DNA of 64,000 nt from CAYLLE01 sp964384485 (GCA_964384485.1 CAYLLE010000004.1:11219-75218), one strand, 5' to 3'. Shown: positions 33,438 through 41,812, counted from the first letter of the stretch. Translations and numbers: made by a program. The notes: generated from the letters alone by a model not told the origin.

Positions 33438-34343
33438 TTACCACCCTCTGCCGGCTATCCGCTTGTCGGCATCAAGATCGTCTACATTGATGCCGACCAT
33501 AGGTTCTCCAAGATCTTCGGAAATCTCAGCGAGTTTTGCCGGATCATTGTAATAGGTAACAGATTCTACGATCGCTTTCGCCCGCCGTTCAGGATTTCCT
33601 GACTTAAAAATGCCGGAACCCACAAACACAGCTTCAGCACCAAGCTGCATCATAAGAGCCGCGTCCGCGGGAGTTGCAATTCCGCCGGCCGAGAAGTTCG
33701 GAACGGGAAGTTTACCGGTTTCGGCGATTTCCACAAGAAGATCATAGGGCGCACCGAGATTTTTTGCCTCGCTCATAAGTTCTTCTTTTGCCATGGTTGT
33801 CAGCTTCCGAATTCCGTCCATTACATTGCGCATGTGTCTGACCGCTTCGATAACGTCACCGGTACCGGCTTCACCTTTTGTTCTGATCATTGCGGCGCCT
33901 TCCCCTATACGGCGGAGAGCTTCACCGAGATCCCGGCATCCGCAGACAAAAGGAACCTTGAAATCATCCTTTTTCACGTGGAAACGGTCATCCGCGGGAG
34001 TAAGCACTTCACTTTCGTCGATAAAATCCACTCCCATGGACTCTAAAATACGCGCTTCCATAAAATGACCGATCCGGCATTTTGCCATAACCGGTACCGT
34101 AACCGCCGATTGTATTGCTTTTATGATAACCGGATCGGACATTCTTGCCACACCGCCCTGTACCCGGATATCCGCCGGAACCCGCTCGAGGGCCATAACT
34201 GCCGCGGCTCCCGCTTCTTCCGCTATTTTTGCCTGTTCAGGAGTGGTCACATCCATAATCACTCCGCCTTTGAGCATTTCTGCAAGACCGACTTTGTTGC
34301 GCCACGTTGCTTTTTGTCGTTGAGACCACATTGTATCACTCAT
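33438..34343 (-). CDS. pdxS: Pyridoxal 5'-phosphate synthase subunit PdxS
   Basis: Builds PLP directly from ribose 5-phosphate, glyceraldehyde 3-phosphate and ammonia. This is a (beta/alpha)8 protein of 301 residues. The ribose-binding Lys88 lies in VMAKCRIGHF, the second lysine Lys156 in IRTKGEAGTG, and Asp31 in VIMDVTTPEQA. ATG 34343 has AGAGGAA upstream and gives the family-typical start; an open frame extending further upstream is not part of the gene. A TATTAT about 35 bases upstream on the minus strand may be its -10. Confidence 0.95.
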   Translation of the reverse strand: MSDTMWSQRQKATWRNKVGLAEMLKGGVIMDVTTPEQAKIAEEAGAAAVMALERVPADIRVQGGVARMSDPVIIKAIQSAVTVPVMAKCRIGHFMEARILESMGVDFIDESEVLTPADDRFHVKKDDFKVPFVCGCRDLGEALRRIGEGAAMIRTKGEAGTGDVIEAVRHMRNVMDGIRKLTTMAKEELMSEAKNLGAPYDLLVEIAETGKLPVPNFSAGGIATPADAALMMQLGAEAVFVGSGIFKSGNPERRAKAIVESVTYYNDPAKLAEISEDLGEPMVGINVDDLDADKRIAGRGW

Positions 34344-34429
34344 AATATTCCTCTTATTGGTATGTATAGACCTAGGATAATACCACAGAAGGCATTTCTC
34401 GGTGAATACCTTTTGAAAAATCGTATTGG

Positions 34430-34459
34430 TTGCACCCCTTATTATTCTTCCGTTATACT
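34430..34459 (+). promoter_or_regulatory. Leaderless-type promoter of the small histidine kinase gene
   Basis: TTGCAC (34430-34435), 18-base spacer, TATACT (34454-34459), then 6 bases to GTG 34466. Confidence 0.5.
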
Positions 34460-34465
34460 TGAAAT

Positions 34466-35359
34466 GTGGAAATAAGGGAAGAATTAGAATTGTCAATTGC
34501 AGAAAATAGCCTGCTGGATATGCACAGCTTGCTGAATGTGTTGAACATCGTCAACTATGAACTTTTTGAGCTTAGCGAAGGGTTGGGCAATCCGGAATCT
34601 CTCGAAAAAGTCATGAACGGTATAAAGATATTTGCGCATAAATTAAGGGATCGAAACGAGGCACTTAATCAGATAGAGAATGTGGAAAATTTCATTCAAA
34701 ACATATTAACCGCAATGGATGAAATAAGCTCAGGCAGAAACACCGAAGAGATACGGCGGATTACAAATACAAAGAAAAACCTGGACCTGGTTTTTTCGGT
34801 CTTGAACGTCCGGGCTAGAGAAATTGCTGCACGGGCGGACAACCCCCACGCATGGGTTATGCATGATATAAACCAGCTGAAAAAGAATTTTTTACAGGTT
34901 TTTAAAGCGATTGAACAAAACGCCCGGGGCAGATACCGCATTGTCGATAATATTGCCTGTTATGAACATGGAGACTACTTCCTAAGCCTGCGGATTGATT
35001 CGGTGAACGGAAGCACCGTCTATATACCGGCAGTTTTTCAGGATGTAATACGCGATCTTATCGCTAATGCCCGTAAATACACCCCGCCGGGAGGAAAAAT
35101 CATCGCAGGTTTCTACCAAGGAGAAAAAGAGATTCGATTCGTGGTGATGGACAACGGGAGAGGTATCCCTGAAAAAGAGATTCCGAAATTAATAGAATTC
35201 GGCTCCCGGGGATCAAATGTACAGGACCGTCCCACCCGGGGCGGAGGATTCGGCTTAACGAAAGCCTACTACGTCACAAAAAAACACAACGGCCGGATGT
35301 GGATCGAAAACAGGAAACCCAAAGGCACCCGTATAGAGATAAGAATCCCGCTCCCGTAA
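34466..35359 (+). CDS. Stand-alone histidine kinase-like ATPase
   Basis: A soluble 297-residue protein without membrane segments or sensor domain. The N-terminal helix has His19 in LLDMHSLLNVLN, resembling an H-box of phosphotransfer helices. The C-terminal HATPase_c domain has N-box VIRDLIANARKYT, G1 VMDNGRGIP and G2 GGGFGLTKAYYV, all intact. No response regulator is adjacent, so its partner lies elsewhere. The GTG start at 34466 sits 6 bases after a -10 box; TTG 34490 with AAGGGA upstream is the alternative, which would leave His19 near residue 11. Function unknown. Confidence 0.75.
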   Translation: MEIREELELSIAENSLLDMHSLLNVLNIVNYELFELSEGLGNPESLEKVMNGIKIFAHKLRDRNEALNQIENVENFIQNILTAMDEISSGRNTEEIRRITNTKKNLDLVFSVLNVRAREIAARADNPHAWVMHDINQLKKNFLQVFKAIEQNARGRYRIVDNIACYEHGDYFLSLRIDSVNGSTVYIPAVFQDVIRDLIANARKYTPPGGKIIAGFYQGEKEIRFVVMDNGRGIPEKEIPKLIEFGSRGSNVQDRPTRGGGFGLTKAYYVTKKHNGRMWIENRKPKGTRIEIRIPLP

Positions 35360-35406
35360 ACCTTGTCTGGTGTACTATTTAAAGTGAGATATGGTATTAT
35401 TTATAC

Positions 35407-36105
35407 ATGCAGGAAATTGCCCGGAATATCCGGAATATCACAGAAGAGATCGGCAGGATCTGCGGCAGATGCGGCCGGCATCTCTCTGAAATAAAGATTA
35501 TGGGTGTAACCAAAACAAGAAGCCGGGAAGCGGTTATGGCAGCATATCAAGCGGGACTGCGGCTATTCGGTGAAAACAAGATCCAGGAAGCGAAAGAAAA
35601 ATTCACTGAACATCTTCCCGATGACGCTGAACTCCATTTCATCGGACATCTACAGCGAAACAAGGCCAAAGAGGTCCCCGGATTTTATACCATGGTACAG
35701 TCTGTCGATTCCCTGCGGTTAATTTCAGAATTAGACAAACGGTGTGCACAGGCAGGTACCAAACTGCCGGTACTGCTGGAGTACAATGTTTCCGGTGAAG
35801 AATCCAAATTCGGGTTTCAAAATCCTGATGATCTATTTAAAGGCGCCGGTGCCGCAATGGAGGCCTCACACCTGGAACTGCGGGGACTGATGACCGTGGG
35901 TATTTTTACCGAGGATAAAAATACTGTACGGAAAGGATTCAGACTCCTCCGTAAGCATTACTTACGCCTGCAGGAACAGTACCCGGAAGCAAAAATCGAT
36001 ACGCTTTCCATGGGTATGAGTTCCGATTACGCGGCCGCAATAGAAGAAGGGTCAACTCTGGTACGGATAGGTACAGCCATTTTCGGTCCCCGGAGGTACA
36101 CATGA
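35407..36105 (+). CDS. yggS: YggS-family pyridoxal phosphate homeostasis protein (PLPBP)
   Basis: Single-domain alanine-racemase-like protein that binds PLP and balances free PLP and amino acid pools. The Schiff-base lysine is Lys36 in MGVTKTRS; GENKIQEA, HFIGHLQRNK and LSMGMSSDYAAAIEEGSTLVR (in two parts) are family signatures. At 232 residues it is normal. TATTAT (35395-35400) sits 6 bases before the ATG with no ribosome site, suggesting a leaderless mRNA. It heads a tight operon with a small membrane protein and rluD, close to pdxST. Confidence 0.93.
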   Translation: MQEIARNIRNITEEIGRICGRCGRHLSEIKIMGVTKTRSREAVMAAYQAGLRLFGENKIQEAKEKFTEHLPDDAELHFIGHLQRNKAKEVPGFYTMVQSVDSLRLISELDKRCAQAGTKLPVLLEYNVSGEESKFGFQNPDDLFKGAGAAMEASHLELRGLMTVGIFTEDKNTVRKGFRLLRKHYLRLQEQYPEAKIDTLSMGMSSDYAAAIEEGSTLVRIGTAIFGPRRYT

Positions 36106-36482
36106 AGCGTGCACTCACCGCCGTTCTTATACTGACATTATTCGGGATTTCAGCTGGGTATGCCCAGGAGGAACCGATACCGTATGAACCGGATGAGTTT
36201 CCTCAATGGTCCCGGGATTTACGGCGTGCGGAAATTGTGGCGGTTGGAGTTTTTCCAATTGCGTTCTTTATATCGAATTTAACCTACGGCATAGCCCGGT
36301 TCGCGATTAATGGCTTCGACAGCGCCTACGCGCCGTGGTTTTTCGCGCCTCCGGACGCGCCTTCTCTGACCCGTCCGGAAAAAACCGGTCTTTTACTGAC
36401 GAGTATCGGAATATCTCTTACCATCTCGCTTGTCGACCTCCTTTTAAAAGACTCCGGACAGGAATCCGAAGAAGATCAATAG
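36102..36482 (+). CDS. Small exported/membrane protein, unknown
   Basis: A 126-residue protein not recognised. It has a signal peptide (MKRALTAVLILTLFGISAGYAQ), a middle hydrophobic segment (IVAVGVFPIAFFISNLTYGIA), a second near the end (GLLLTSIGISLTISLVDLLL) and an acidic C-terminal tail. It overlaps yggS by 4 bases and lies 3 bases before rluD, so it is part of that operon. It is probably an inner-membrane protein with a periplasmic N-terminus. Confidence 0.7.
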   Translation: MKRALTAVLILTLFGISAGYAQEEPIPYEPDEFPQWSRDLRRAEIVAVGVFPIAFFISNLTYGIARFAINGFDSAYAPWFFAPPDAPSLTRPEKTGLLLTSIGISLTISLVDLLLKDSGQESEEDQ

Positions 36483-36485
36483 GAT

Positions 36486-37409
36486 ATGCCGCGACAAATA
36501 ACCCGCTGGTCTGCAAATCTCGTCCCCCAAACTACAGTGCGCGCGGATAAATATATCTCCGAGCATCATAAACTAATGACCAGAAGCCAGCTTAAAAATC
36601 GGCTGGTCTATATAAAGATTAATGGGCGGCCGGCTAAACTTTCAACCGCACTGAACCCGGGCGATCATATTGAACTCTGTTACGAAGAGGAGACGGAAAT
36701 CCGCCTGGAGGGGGAAAACATCGTCTTAGATGTTCTCTACGAAGATGATGCCGTTATCACCGTAAACAAACCCCAGGGAATGGTTGTGCATCCCGCGAAA
36801 GGCCATAGAACCGGTACACTTGTACAGGCTCTTCTTTACCGGTGCGGTATTCTGCCCGGTGGAGACCACAGCTCCGGAGTAAGGCCGGGTATTGTACACC
36901 GACTGGATAAAGATACATCCGGAGTCATAATAGCCGCAAAAACCCCGGATGCACTGGATTATTTGGCAAAACAGTTTAAAGACCGGTCAACCGAAAAACG
37001 GTACACAGCCTTAGTAAAAGGTGAAATCCGCCCGGCAGCCGGGGAAATAACATCATTTTTAGGGAGAGATCCCCGGCACAGGAAACGGTTTGCCGAAGTT
37101 GAACGGGGAGGGAAGGAATCGGTTACGCGCTACCGTACACTCCGGCGGTTTAACGGCTATACACTCCTGCAGTTATCACCTAAAACCGGCCGAACCCACC
37201 AGCTCAGGGTGCACCTCTCCAGCAGGGGAAATCCGATTTTGGGGGATCCGGTGTATGCAAGGAAAGATCCGGCTTTTCCTGAAGCCGGCCTCATGCTCCA
37301 TTCGTACTATTTAAGAATAGGAGTACCCGGCGGAATTACAAAGATTTTCCGGGCTCCCCTGCCGGAACATTTCCGCTCTATAATAGGAAAACTTAAACAA
37401 CAGCGCTGA
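36486..37409 (+). CDS. rluD: RluA/RluD-family 23S rRNA pseudouridine synthase
   Basis: Converts specific uridines of 23S rRNA to pseudouridine. The N-terminal S4 RNA-binding domain (residues ~15-75, ADKYISEHHKLMTRSQLKN) precedes the catalytic domain with the signature HRLDKDTSG, in which the Asp is the nucleophile. Conserved TGRTHQLRVHL and the GDPVYA block follow. At 307 residues it matches RluD more than the shorter RluA; the exact target sites cannot be inferred. It is the last gene of the yggS operon and abuts the convergent MBL-fold gene with no gap. Confidence 0.88.
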   Translation: MPRQITRWSANLVPQTTVRADKYISEHHKLMTRSQLKNRLVYIKINGRPAKLSTALNPGDHIELCYEEETEIRLEGENIVLDVLYEDDAVITVNKPQGMVVHPAKGHRTGTLVQALLYRCGILPGGDHSSGVRPGIVHRLDKDTSGVIIAAKTPDALDYLAKQFKDRSTEKRYTALVKGEIRPAAGEITSFLGRDPRHRKRFAEVERGGKESVTRYRTLRRFNGYTLLQLSPKTGRTHQLRVHLSSRGNPILGDPVYARKDPAFPEAGLMLHSYYLRIGVPGGITKIFRAPLPEHFRSIIGKLKQQR

Positions 37410-37979
37410 TTATGACCCCTCAATTATTTCTTTATTTATCCGCTGTTCAATTTCAATAGTTGTGGGAGGGCCGTTCCCGGGCAGAACGATAAGTTTTTTT
37501 TCTTTGGTAAGTATTTTATTTCTAAGGTTCTGAATCGTAACGGAACGGTTGAATGAACTGTAGGTGTTACCCACCAGTCCGGCGGAAAGGGCATACCCGG
37601 TGAAAAGCTGATTGCCGATATGAAATACAACCGATTCGTTCGATTCTCCGGAGACAAAGTAACAGTTTACAGTAAAGTTGGCAGCCGTGAACTCGGTATC
37701 TTCCGAGAGCCGGGTAGCGGGAAAATCGAAGACGTGTGATTTAGCGGAAAACAATTCAGCGTCATACACTTTCTTTATTGTCTTTATACCGTGAAATGCG
37801 TGATCCGGTTCGTGGGTCAGCAGAATAGCACGGATGTAATAACCATGGGCTTCGATAAGTTCCAGCAGGGCAACGTCGAAGGCTGAAGGGTCAATCACCA
37901 AAGCATCGCCGGGTTCACCCGGACCGACCACATAGGTATTTGAAAATCCTGTCGACGTAAAATGATAAAATACTTTCAC
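37410..37979 (-). CDS. Metallo-beta-lactamase-fold protein with degenerate metal motif
   Basis: A 189-residue protein with the glyoxalase II-like layout: SNTYVVGPGEPGDALVIDPS at the start, LLTHEPDHAFHG at the metal motif, FTGYALSAG mid-chain, and LPGNGPPTTIEIE near the end. The usual T-H-x-H-x-D-H reads T-H-E-P-D-H, one histidine short, and the late GHGP histidine is Asn. The normal two-metal site is therefore unlikely, so the protein may be a binding protein or use fewer ligands. It follows the pentapeptide-repeat gene by 3 bases in an operon. Confidence 0.65.
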   Translation of the reverse strand: MKVFYHFTSTGFSNTYVVGPGEPGDALVIDPSAFDVALLELIEAHGYYIRAILLTHEPDHAFHGIKTIKKVYDAELFSAKSHVFDFPATRLSEDTEFTAANFTVNCYFVSGESNESVVFHIGNQLFTGYALSAGLVGNTYSSFNRSVTIQNLRNKILTKEKKLIVLPGNGPPTTIEIEQRINKEIIEGS

Positions 37980-37982
37980 TGC

Positions 37983-38573
37983 TCACACTTCCCTCTGAAA
38001 AATAGCTTCTTCAAAATTAGAATACTTAAAGGTTACATCATCCCTCGAAGCATAAGTGAAATTCGTCCGCTTAAGGTTGCAGTCCACAAACCGGACTCCC
38101 ACCAGCCGGGAGTTTACAAAACGGGAATCATAAAGATCTGAGTCGCTGAAATCACAATCAATACACACCGTTCCCGCAAAATTGCTCTTTATTAAATCTG
38201 AGTTTTTGAACGTTGTGCCCGAAAGCTCTGACCCGGCAAAAACCGAAAAGTGCATCGATATTTCCTGAAAATCACAGGTGTGAAACAGTCCGAAATCCAT
38301 GAATACAAATTGAAAGATACACTTCTTAAAAGAGGCTTCATTAAATTTCACGTGAGAAAAAAGACAATGCCGTATTTCCTTCCCGGAAAAATCGACGCCG
38401 GAAAGATCGGTGAAAGAAAAATTGAGCTGTTTGAGGAGGTTATTCCGGTTTATATGCTCTTTAACAGAATTTTGGTACTGCCCTTGATCGGGATGATGAA
38501 TAAAACAGGTATCAGCAAAACTGACTGCATAATTGCTGCAGTCATCCACACTACAGGAACAGAAATTAACCAT
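37983..38573 (-). CDS. Pentapeptide-repeat protein
   Basis: A 196-residue protein made of A(D/N)LxF-like pentapeptide repeats from about residue 50 to the end (for example LSGVDFSGKE, ELSGTTFKNSDL, DCDFSDSDLYDSRF), which fold as a right-handed quadrilateral beta-helix. The first ~30 residues contain four or five Cys and two His (FCSCSVDDC ... CFIHH) and may bind zinc. Function is unknown; some pentapeptide proteins mimic DNA. TATAAT lies 6 bases before the ATG on the minus strand, so the mRNA is probably leaderless. Co-transcribed with the MBL-fold gene. Confidence 0.8.
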   Translation of the reverse strand: MVNFCSCSVDDCSNYAVSFADTCFIHHPDQGQYQNSVKEHINRNNLLKQLNFSFTDLSGVDFSGKEIRHCLFSHVKFNEASFKKCIFQFVFMDFGLFHTCDFQEISMHFSVFAGSELSGTTFKNSDLIKSNFAGTVCIDCDFSDSDLYDSRFVNSRLVGVRFVDCNLKRTNFTYASRDDVTFKYSNFEEAIFQREV

Positions 38574-38579
38574 GAATCG

Positions 38580-38585
38580 ATTATA
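38580..38585 (-). promoter_or_regulatory. -10 box of the pentapeptide-repeat operon, leaderless geometry
   Basis: Minus-strand TATAAT (38585-38580) followed by 6 bases and the ATG at 38573. The -35 (TTTTCA-like) is weak. It faces the plus-strand promoter at 38593. Confidence 0.45.
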
Positions 38586-38592
38586 TATTACC

Positions 38593-38622
38593 TTGCCAAA
38601 GGTGAAAAGAACCGTTTACAAT
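38593..38622 (+). promoter_or_regulatory. Leaderless-type promoter of the zinc-ribbon gene
   Basis: TTGCCA (38593-38598), 18-base spacer, TACAAT (38617-38622), then 6 bases to ATG 38629; no ribosome site is present. Confidence 0.5.
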
Positions 38623-38628
38623 ACAGTC

Positions 38629-38919
38629 ATGGCTGGATGTTATAAATGCGGATACAAACTTCCGGATCACACTAAAATATACAGAACAACGCTCTGTCCG
38701 AATTGTGACGCCGATCTGAAAGTCTGTCTAAATTGCATCTTTTTTGATCCCGCTTCCCACTGGCAATGCAGGGAAACAATATCAGAACAGGTTAAAGACA
38801 AAGAAAAAGCGAACTTCTGTGACTATTTTTCCCCGCGGGAAAACCGGGGAGGACCTGGCGCGGAACGACAGAAAAAAGATGATGCCCGGAATAAGTTCAA
38901 CGACCTCTTCGGTGAATGA
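38629..38919 (+). CDS. Small cysteine-rich zinc-ribbon protein, unknown
   Basis: A 96-residue protein with three C-x2-C knuckles in the first 45 residues (CYKCG, CPNC, CLNC) and two further Cys (WQC, FCDYF), consistent with one or two zinc sites. The C-terminal third is charged and ends NKFNDLFGE. I do not recognise the family by name, although short proteins of this look occur in spirochaetes. The start at 38629 is set by a promoter 6 bases upstream. The 3' end overlaps the start region of murI, so the two are linked. Confidence 0.7.
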   Translation: MAGCYKCGYKLPDHTKIYRTTLCPNCDADLKVCLNCIFFDPASHWQCRETISEQVKDKEKANFCDYFSPRENRGGPGAERQKKDDARNKFNDLFGE

Positions 38920-39703
38920 CGAACGGGGAATTGCCTTTTTCGATTCCGGGGTAGGCGGACTTCCGTACTTCGAGACAGCCGCGAGACTACTACCGTCGGA
39001 GTCCTTCCTCTACCTTTGTGACCGGGAAAATTTTCCCTACGGCGGAAGGCCGGCCGAAGAAATCTGCGCTTTTACCGAAAAAGCGGTCCATCTCCTATTA
39101 GAAAAGAAGAACCCCAAAATCATCGTGATAGCCTGTAATACCGCTACGGTAGTTGCCCTGGCGCACCTGCGGCGTACCTTCTCTGTCCCTTTTGTCGGAG
39201 TAGTTCCCGCGGTTAAACCCGCGGCGCTGCAATCAATAAATAAAAAGATCGGAATACTTGCGACGGCACGCACTGTTCAAGACAAATATCTGCAGCGTCT
39301 CATAACCGATTTTGCTGCCGACTGTACTACAGTGCTCCTGCCCGGGAACGAACTTGTGGAGTACGTTGAATACTGCTTCTTCGATGACCCTTCCGCAGAA
39401 ACAGTGAATGTTTTAAATTCCACCGCTTCAGCGTTTAACCAAGCCGGGGTCGATTCGGTTGTACTCGGCTGTACCCATTTTATCTATATTATTAATGAAC
39501 TGAAGAAGCGGCTCAACCCGCAGATAAAAATAATAGATTCCAGGGAGGGCGTAGCCAGACAGCTTGTGCGGGTATTGGGGCAAGACCGGTCATCCGGAAA
39601 AATGAAGCAGCGCGAGATGTATCACACGGGGAAAGAAGAGGACGCGGACGGTCTCACCCGGTTTTCCGATCAATTCGGTCTGGTTTTTAGGGGTAAAATA
39701 TAA
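38879..39703 (+). CDS. murI: Glutamate racemase
   Basis: Makes D-glutamate for peptidoglycan. The catalytic cysteines are in IACNTATV and LGCTHF; FFDSGVGGLPYFE and FPYGGRP are the substrate-binding signatures. The frame is open further upstream, but homologues start shortly before FDSGVGG, so ATG 38879 (or 38882) is chosen; a GTG at 38912 is also possible. It overlaps the zinc-ribbon gene by 41 bases and its stop overlaps the rsgA start. The ~30-residue tail after the domain is polar. Confidence 0.9.
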   Translation: MMPGISSTTSSVNDERGIAFFDSGVGGLPYFETAARLLPSESFLYLCDRENFPYGGRPAEEICAFTEKAVHLLLEKKNPKIIVIACNTATVVALAHLRRTFSVPFVGVVPAVKPAALQSINKKIGILATARTVQDKYLQRLITDFAADCTTVLLPGNELVEYVEYCFFDDPSAETVNVLNSTASAFNQAGVDSVVLGCTHFIYIINELKKRLNPQIKIIDSREGVARQLVRVLGQDRSSGKMKQREMYHTGKEEDADGLTRFSDQFGLVFRGKI

Positions 39704-40599
39704 TGATGCACGGTACTGTACTTTGGAGTATGAATAACATCTTTTCGGTAAGAACCGGGGCGGAGAGTCTGGAATGCAGATTAAAAGGCAAAAGACTAGA
39801 AGGAGAAGATGTTTATAACCCTCTGGCGCCGGGAGATCTGGTAGAGCTGACCCGGGACGGCAGCAGCGGTGGACTTATCCACCGCAGGCTTCCGAGAAAA
39901 AACAGTTTTCAAAGGTGGAATCGCAAAAAGCAGTCTCTCCAGACAATGGCGGCCAATGTCGATATTCTCCTGATTATCTCTTCACTTAAGAGTCCGCCCT
40001 TTAGACCCCGTTTCTTAGACCGAATTCTGATATCCGCCCGGTGGAACCAGATAGAACCAGTGATCGTGGTAAATAAAGCGGATTTCCCCATGGAACTTCA
40101 TGACAGGGACAGAATCGAAGATTATGATAATAAACATAGCGTTATAATATGTTCCGCGAAGACCGGCCGGGGAATAGAAGACGTGAAAAATGTCCTCAAC
40201 CATAAGAGGGCCGTCCTTATAGGACAGTCCGGGGCGGGAAAATCATCCATAATCAACAGGCTGAATCCTGAGCTTAATCTCCGGACCGGCGGGATATCGG
40301 AGAAGTACAACAGGGGGAAACATACAACGAATTATGCAGTTCTTCTTGAGTGGCAGAAGGGTTCTGAAATAATCGACACACCGGGAATTAGAGAAATTGA
40401 TCTGAACGGAATCCCCGACGAAAACATCCGGGACGGTTTCGCCGAATTCGCCGCCCATTCGGAGAAATGCGGCTTTTCCACTTGTTCCCACATTCATGAA
40501 CCAGACTGCGCCGTTCGCGGTCTGGTTGAAGATGGACTAATTCACCCGGACCGGTACCAAAGTTATATCAACATCATTGCAGAAAGATCGGGGCGTTGA
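39703..40599 (+). CDS. rsgA: Ribosome small-subunit-dependent GTPase RsgA
   Basis: Circularly permuted GTPase that assists late 30S assembly. An OB-fold N-terminus (residues ~1-70) precedes the permuted motifs: G4 VVNKAD, G5 CSAKTG, G1 GQSGAGKSS, G3 DTPG, then the C-terminal zinc knuckle CGFSTCSHIHEPDC. At 298 residues it is standard. ATG 39703 overlaps the murI stop, so translation is coupled. Confidence 0.95.
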   Translation: MMHGTVLWSMNNIFSVRTGAESLECRLKGKRLEGEDVYNPLAPGDLVELTRDGSSGGLIHRRLPRKNSFQRWNRKKQSLQTMAANVDILLIISSLKSPPFRPRFLDRILISARWNQIEPVIVVNKADFPMELHDRDRIEDYDNKHSVIICSAKTGRGIEDVKNVLNHKRAVLIGQSGAGKSSIINRLNPELNLRTGGISEKYNRGKHTTNYAVLLEWQKGSEIIDTPGIREIDLNGIPDENIRDGFAEFAAHSEKCGFSTCSHIHEPDCAVRGLVEDGLIHPDRYQSYINIIAERSGR

Positions 40600-40630
40600 A
40601 TAAAATCCCCTCATTAGGATAAACTTCCCT

Positions 40631-41248
40631 ATGCGCAAAATCAGATTTATCATTATTCCCTTAGTAATTTTCTTTCTGTCCGGCTGTCTCAACCTTGATA
40701 CTGAGATTACCATTGAGCCGGACGGGTCCGGAACCTTGCGGCTGGAATACCGGATTTCCAGAATGATCGCCGACCTTAGAAAGACCGGAAACGAGACGGG
40801 ACCGATACCGCTGCCGGTGGAAGAAGAGGATTTCCGGAATGCGGTTCAAACTGTATCCGGTATATCCCTGGACGGATATTCCAGAGCGGAAGATGAAGAC
40901 CAAATTACAATTTCCGCATCTCTGAATTTTGACAGCATAGAAGCTTTGAATACATTTTACAGTATGTCCGGGAATCAGACCGTGACCCTTCTGGGCGAAG
41001 GAGATTCGGTTGTATTCACCCTGGCGGTATATAATGGTGCCGACGAACCGTTGGATGAAGAAACTGCTGCTTTAATTGATTCTTTCTTCTCCGATTATTA
41101 TATTTCCTTCAAAATTAACACCCCGTCTCCGGTTATATCGGTAACCCCGGGGAGTATCGGCGAGTCTGAGAATCAGGCGGTTTTTTCCGAGTCTGTAGCG
41201 GCCCTTATAAAAAAGGGAGAAGCCGTGGATTGGACTGTTTCATGGTAG
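40631..41248 (+). CDS. Lipoprotein, unknown function
   Basis: A 205-residue protein with a lipoprotein signal MRKIRFIIIPLVIFFLSGC; lipobox LSGC puts the lipidated Cys at 19. The mature part is beta-rich and acidic (LDTEITIEPDGSGTLRLEY), reminiscent of small bacterial lipoproteins with a single beta-sandwich domain, but no family is recognised. It stands alone downstream of rsgA with a 31-base gap. The following 86 bases hold no visible gene. Confidence 0.7.
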   Translation: MRKIRFIIIPLVIFFLSGCLNLDTEITIEPDGSGTLRLEYRISRMIADLRKTGNETGPIPLPVEEEDFRNAVQTVSGISLDGYSRAEDEDQITISASLNFDSIEALNTFYSMSGNQTVTLLGEGDSVVFTLAVYNGADEPLDEETAALIDSFFSDYYISFKINTPSPVISVTPGSIGESENQAVFSESVAALIKKGEAVDWTVSW

Positions 41249-41334
41249 AGCTGTAAAATGTCTAACCAGATATTAAGAATATAAATAACTATACCAGATT
41301 ATAAATCGTGAATGGTATTGACCAGGATTAGCTG

Positions 41335-41721
41335 ATGTCTGACAGAAGAATTAAAAAGTTTGATGAATCACTCAAAAAAATGTTTGATGAAATAGATGAC
41401 TACCTCGAAGACTCCTACGGTAATCTCTACCCGCTCCATCCGGCCAGACCCGATCGGGGAAAAACTTCGAACAAGGAACATGACGGACTTTTCAATATCG
41501 GGGCAAGTTTTTCCGCCGGGTTCGGTTCCCGGCTGGGAAGAGGCTATATTGTGGATGTGCATATGGTTACCCTGCATCAAGTGCCGGATGACATACGCAG
41601 ACAGATTGAAGATGATGTAGTCAGGCAGATATCCAGAAAGCTTCCCGCTTTTTTCCCCGACAGGGACCTGGATGTTGAAAAAGACGGTACCGTGTTTAAG
41701 ATTTATGAAAAGGGAAAATAA
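41335..41721 (+). CDS. Conserved-looking small cytoplasmic protein, unknown
   Basis: A 128-residue protein without signal or membrane segment. The N-terminal half is predicted helical (FDESLKKMFDEIDDYLEDSYG), then comes a Gly-rich turn NIGASFSAGFGSRLGRGY and an alpha/beta end (RQIEDDVVRQISRKL ... DVEKDGTVFKIYEK). No family recognised. AGGA lies upstream of the start. It precedes the V-ATPase operon but is separated by 161 bases with a promoter, so it is probably not part of it. Confidence 0.6.
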   Translation: MSDRRIKKFDESLKKMFDEIDDYLEDSYGNLYPLHPARPDRGKTSNKEHDGLFNIGASFSAGFGSRLGRGYIVDVHMVTLHQVPDDIRRQIEDDVVRQISRKLPAFFPDRDLDVEKDGTVFKIYEKGK

Positions 41722-41775
41722 AAACAGCCGATCCTCTTGCATCCGCCGATAATTCAAACTACCATATTTATAGGA

Positions 41776-41796
41776 GGAGCTTGAGACAAGTACTCC
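41776..41796. other. Imperfect dyad upstream of the V-ATPase promoter
   Basis: GGAGCTTG-AGA-CAAG-TA-CTCC forms an 8-bp hairpin with a 2-base bulge, 17 bases before the likely -35 of the ATPase operon. It could be an operator or the end of the upstream transcript. Confidence 0.3.
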
Positions 41797-41812
41797 GCGG
41801 GAAGAACAATAG

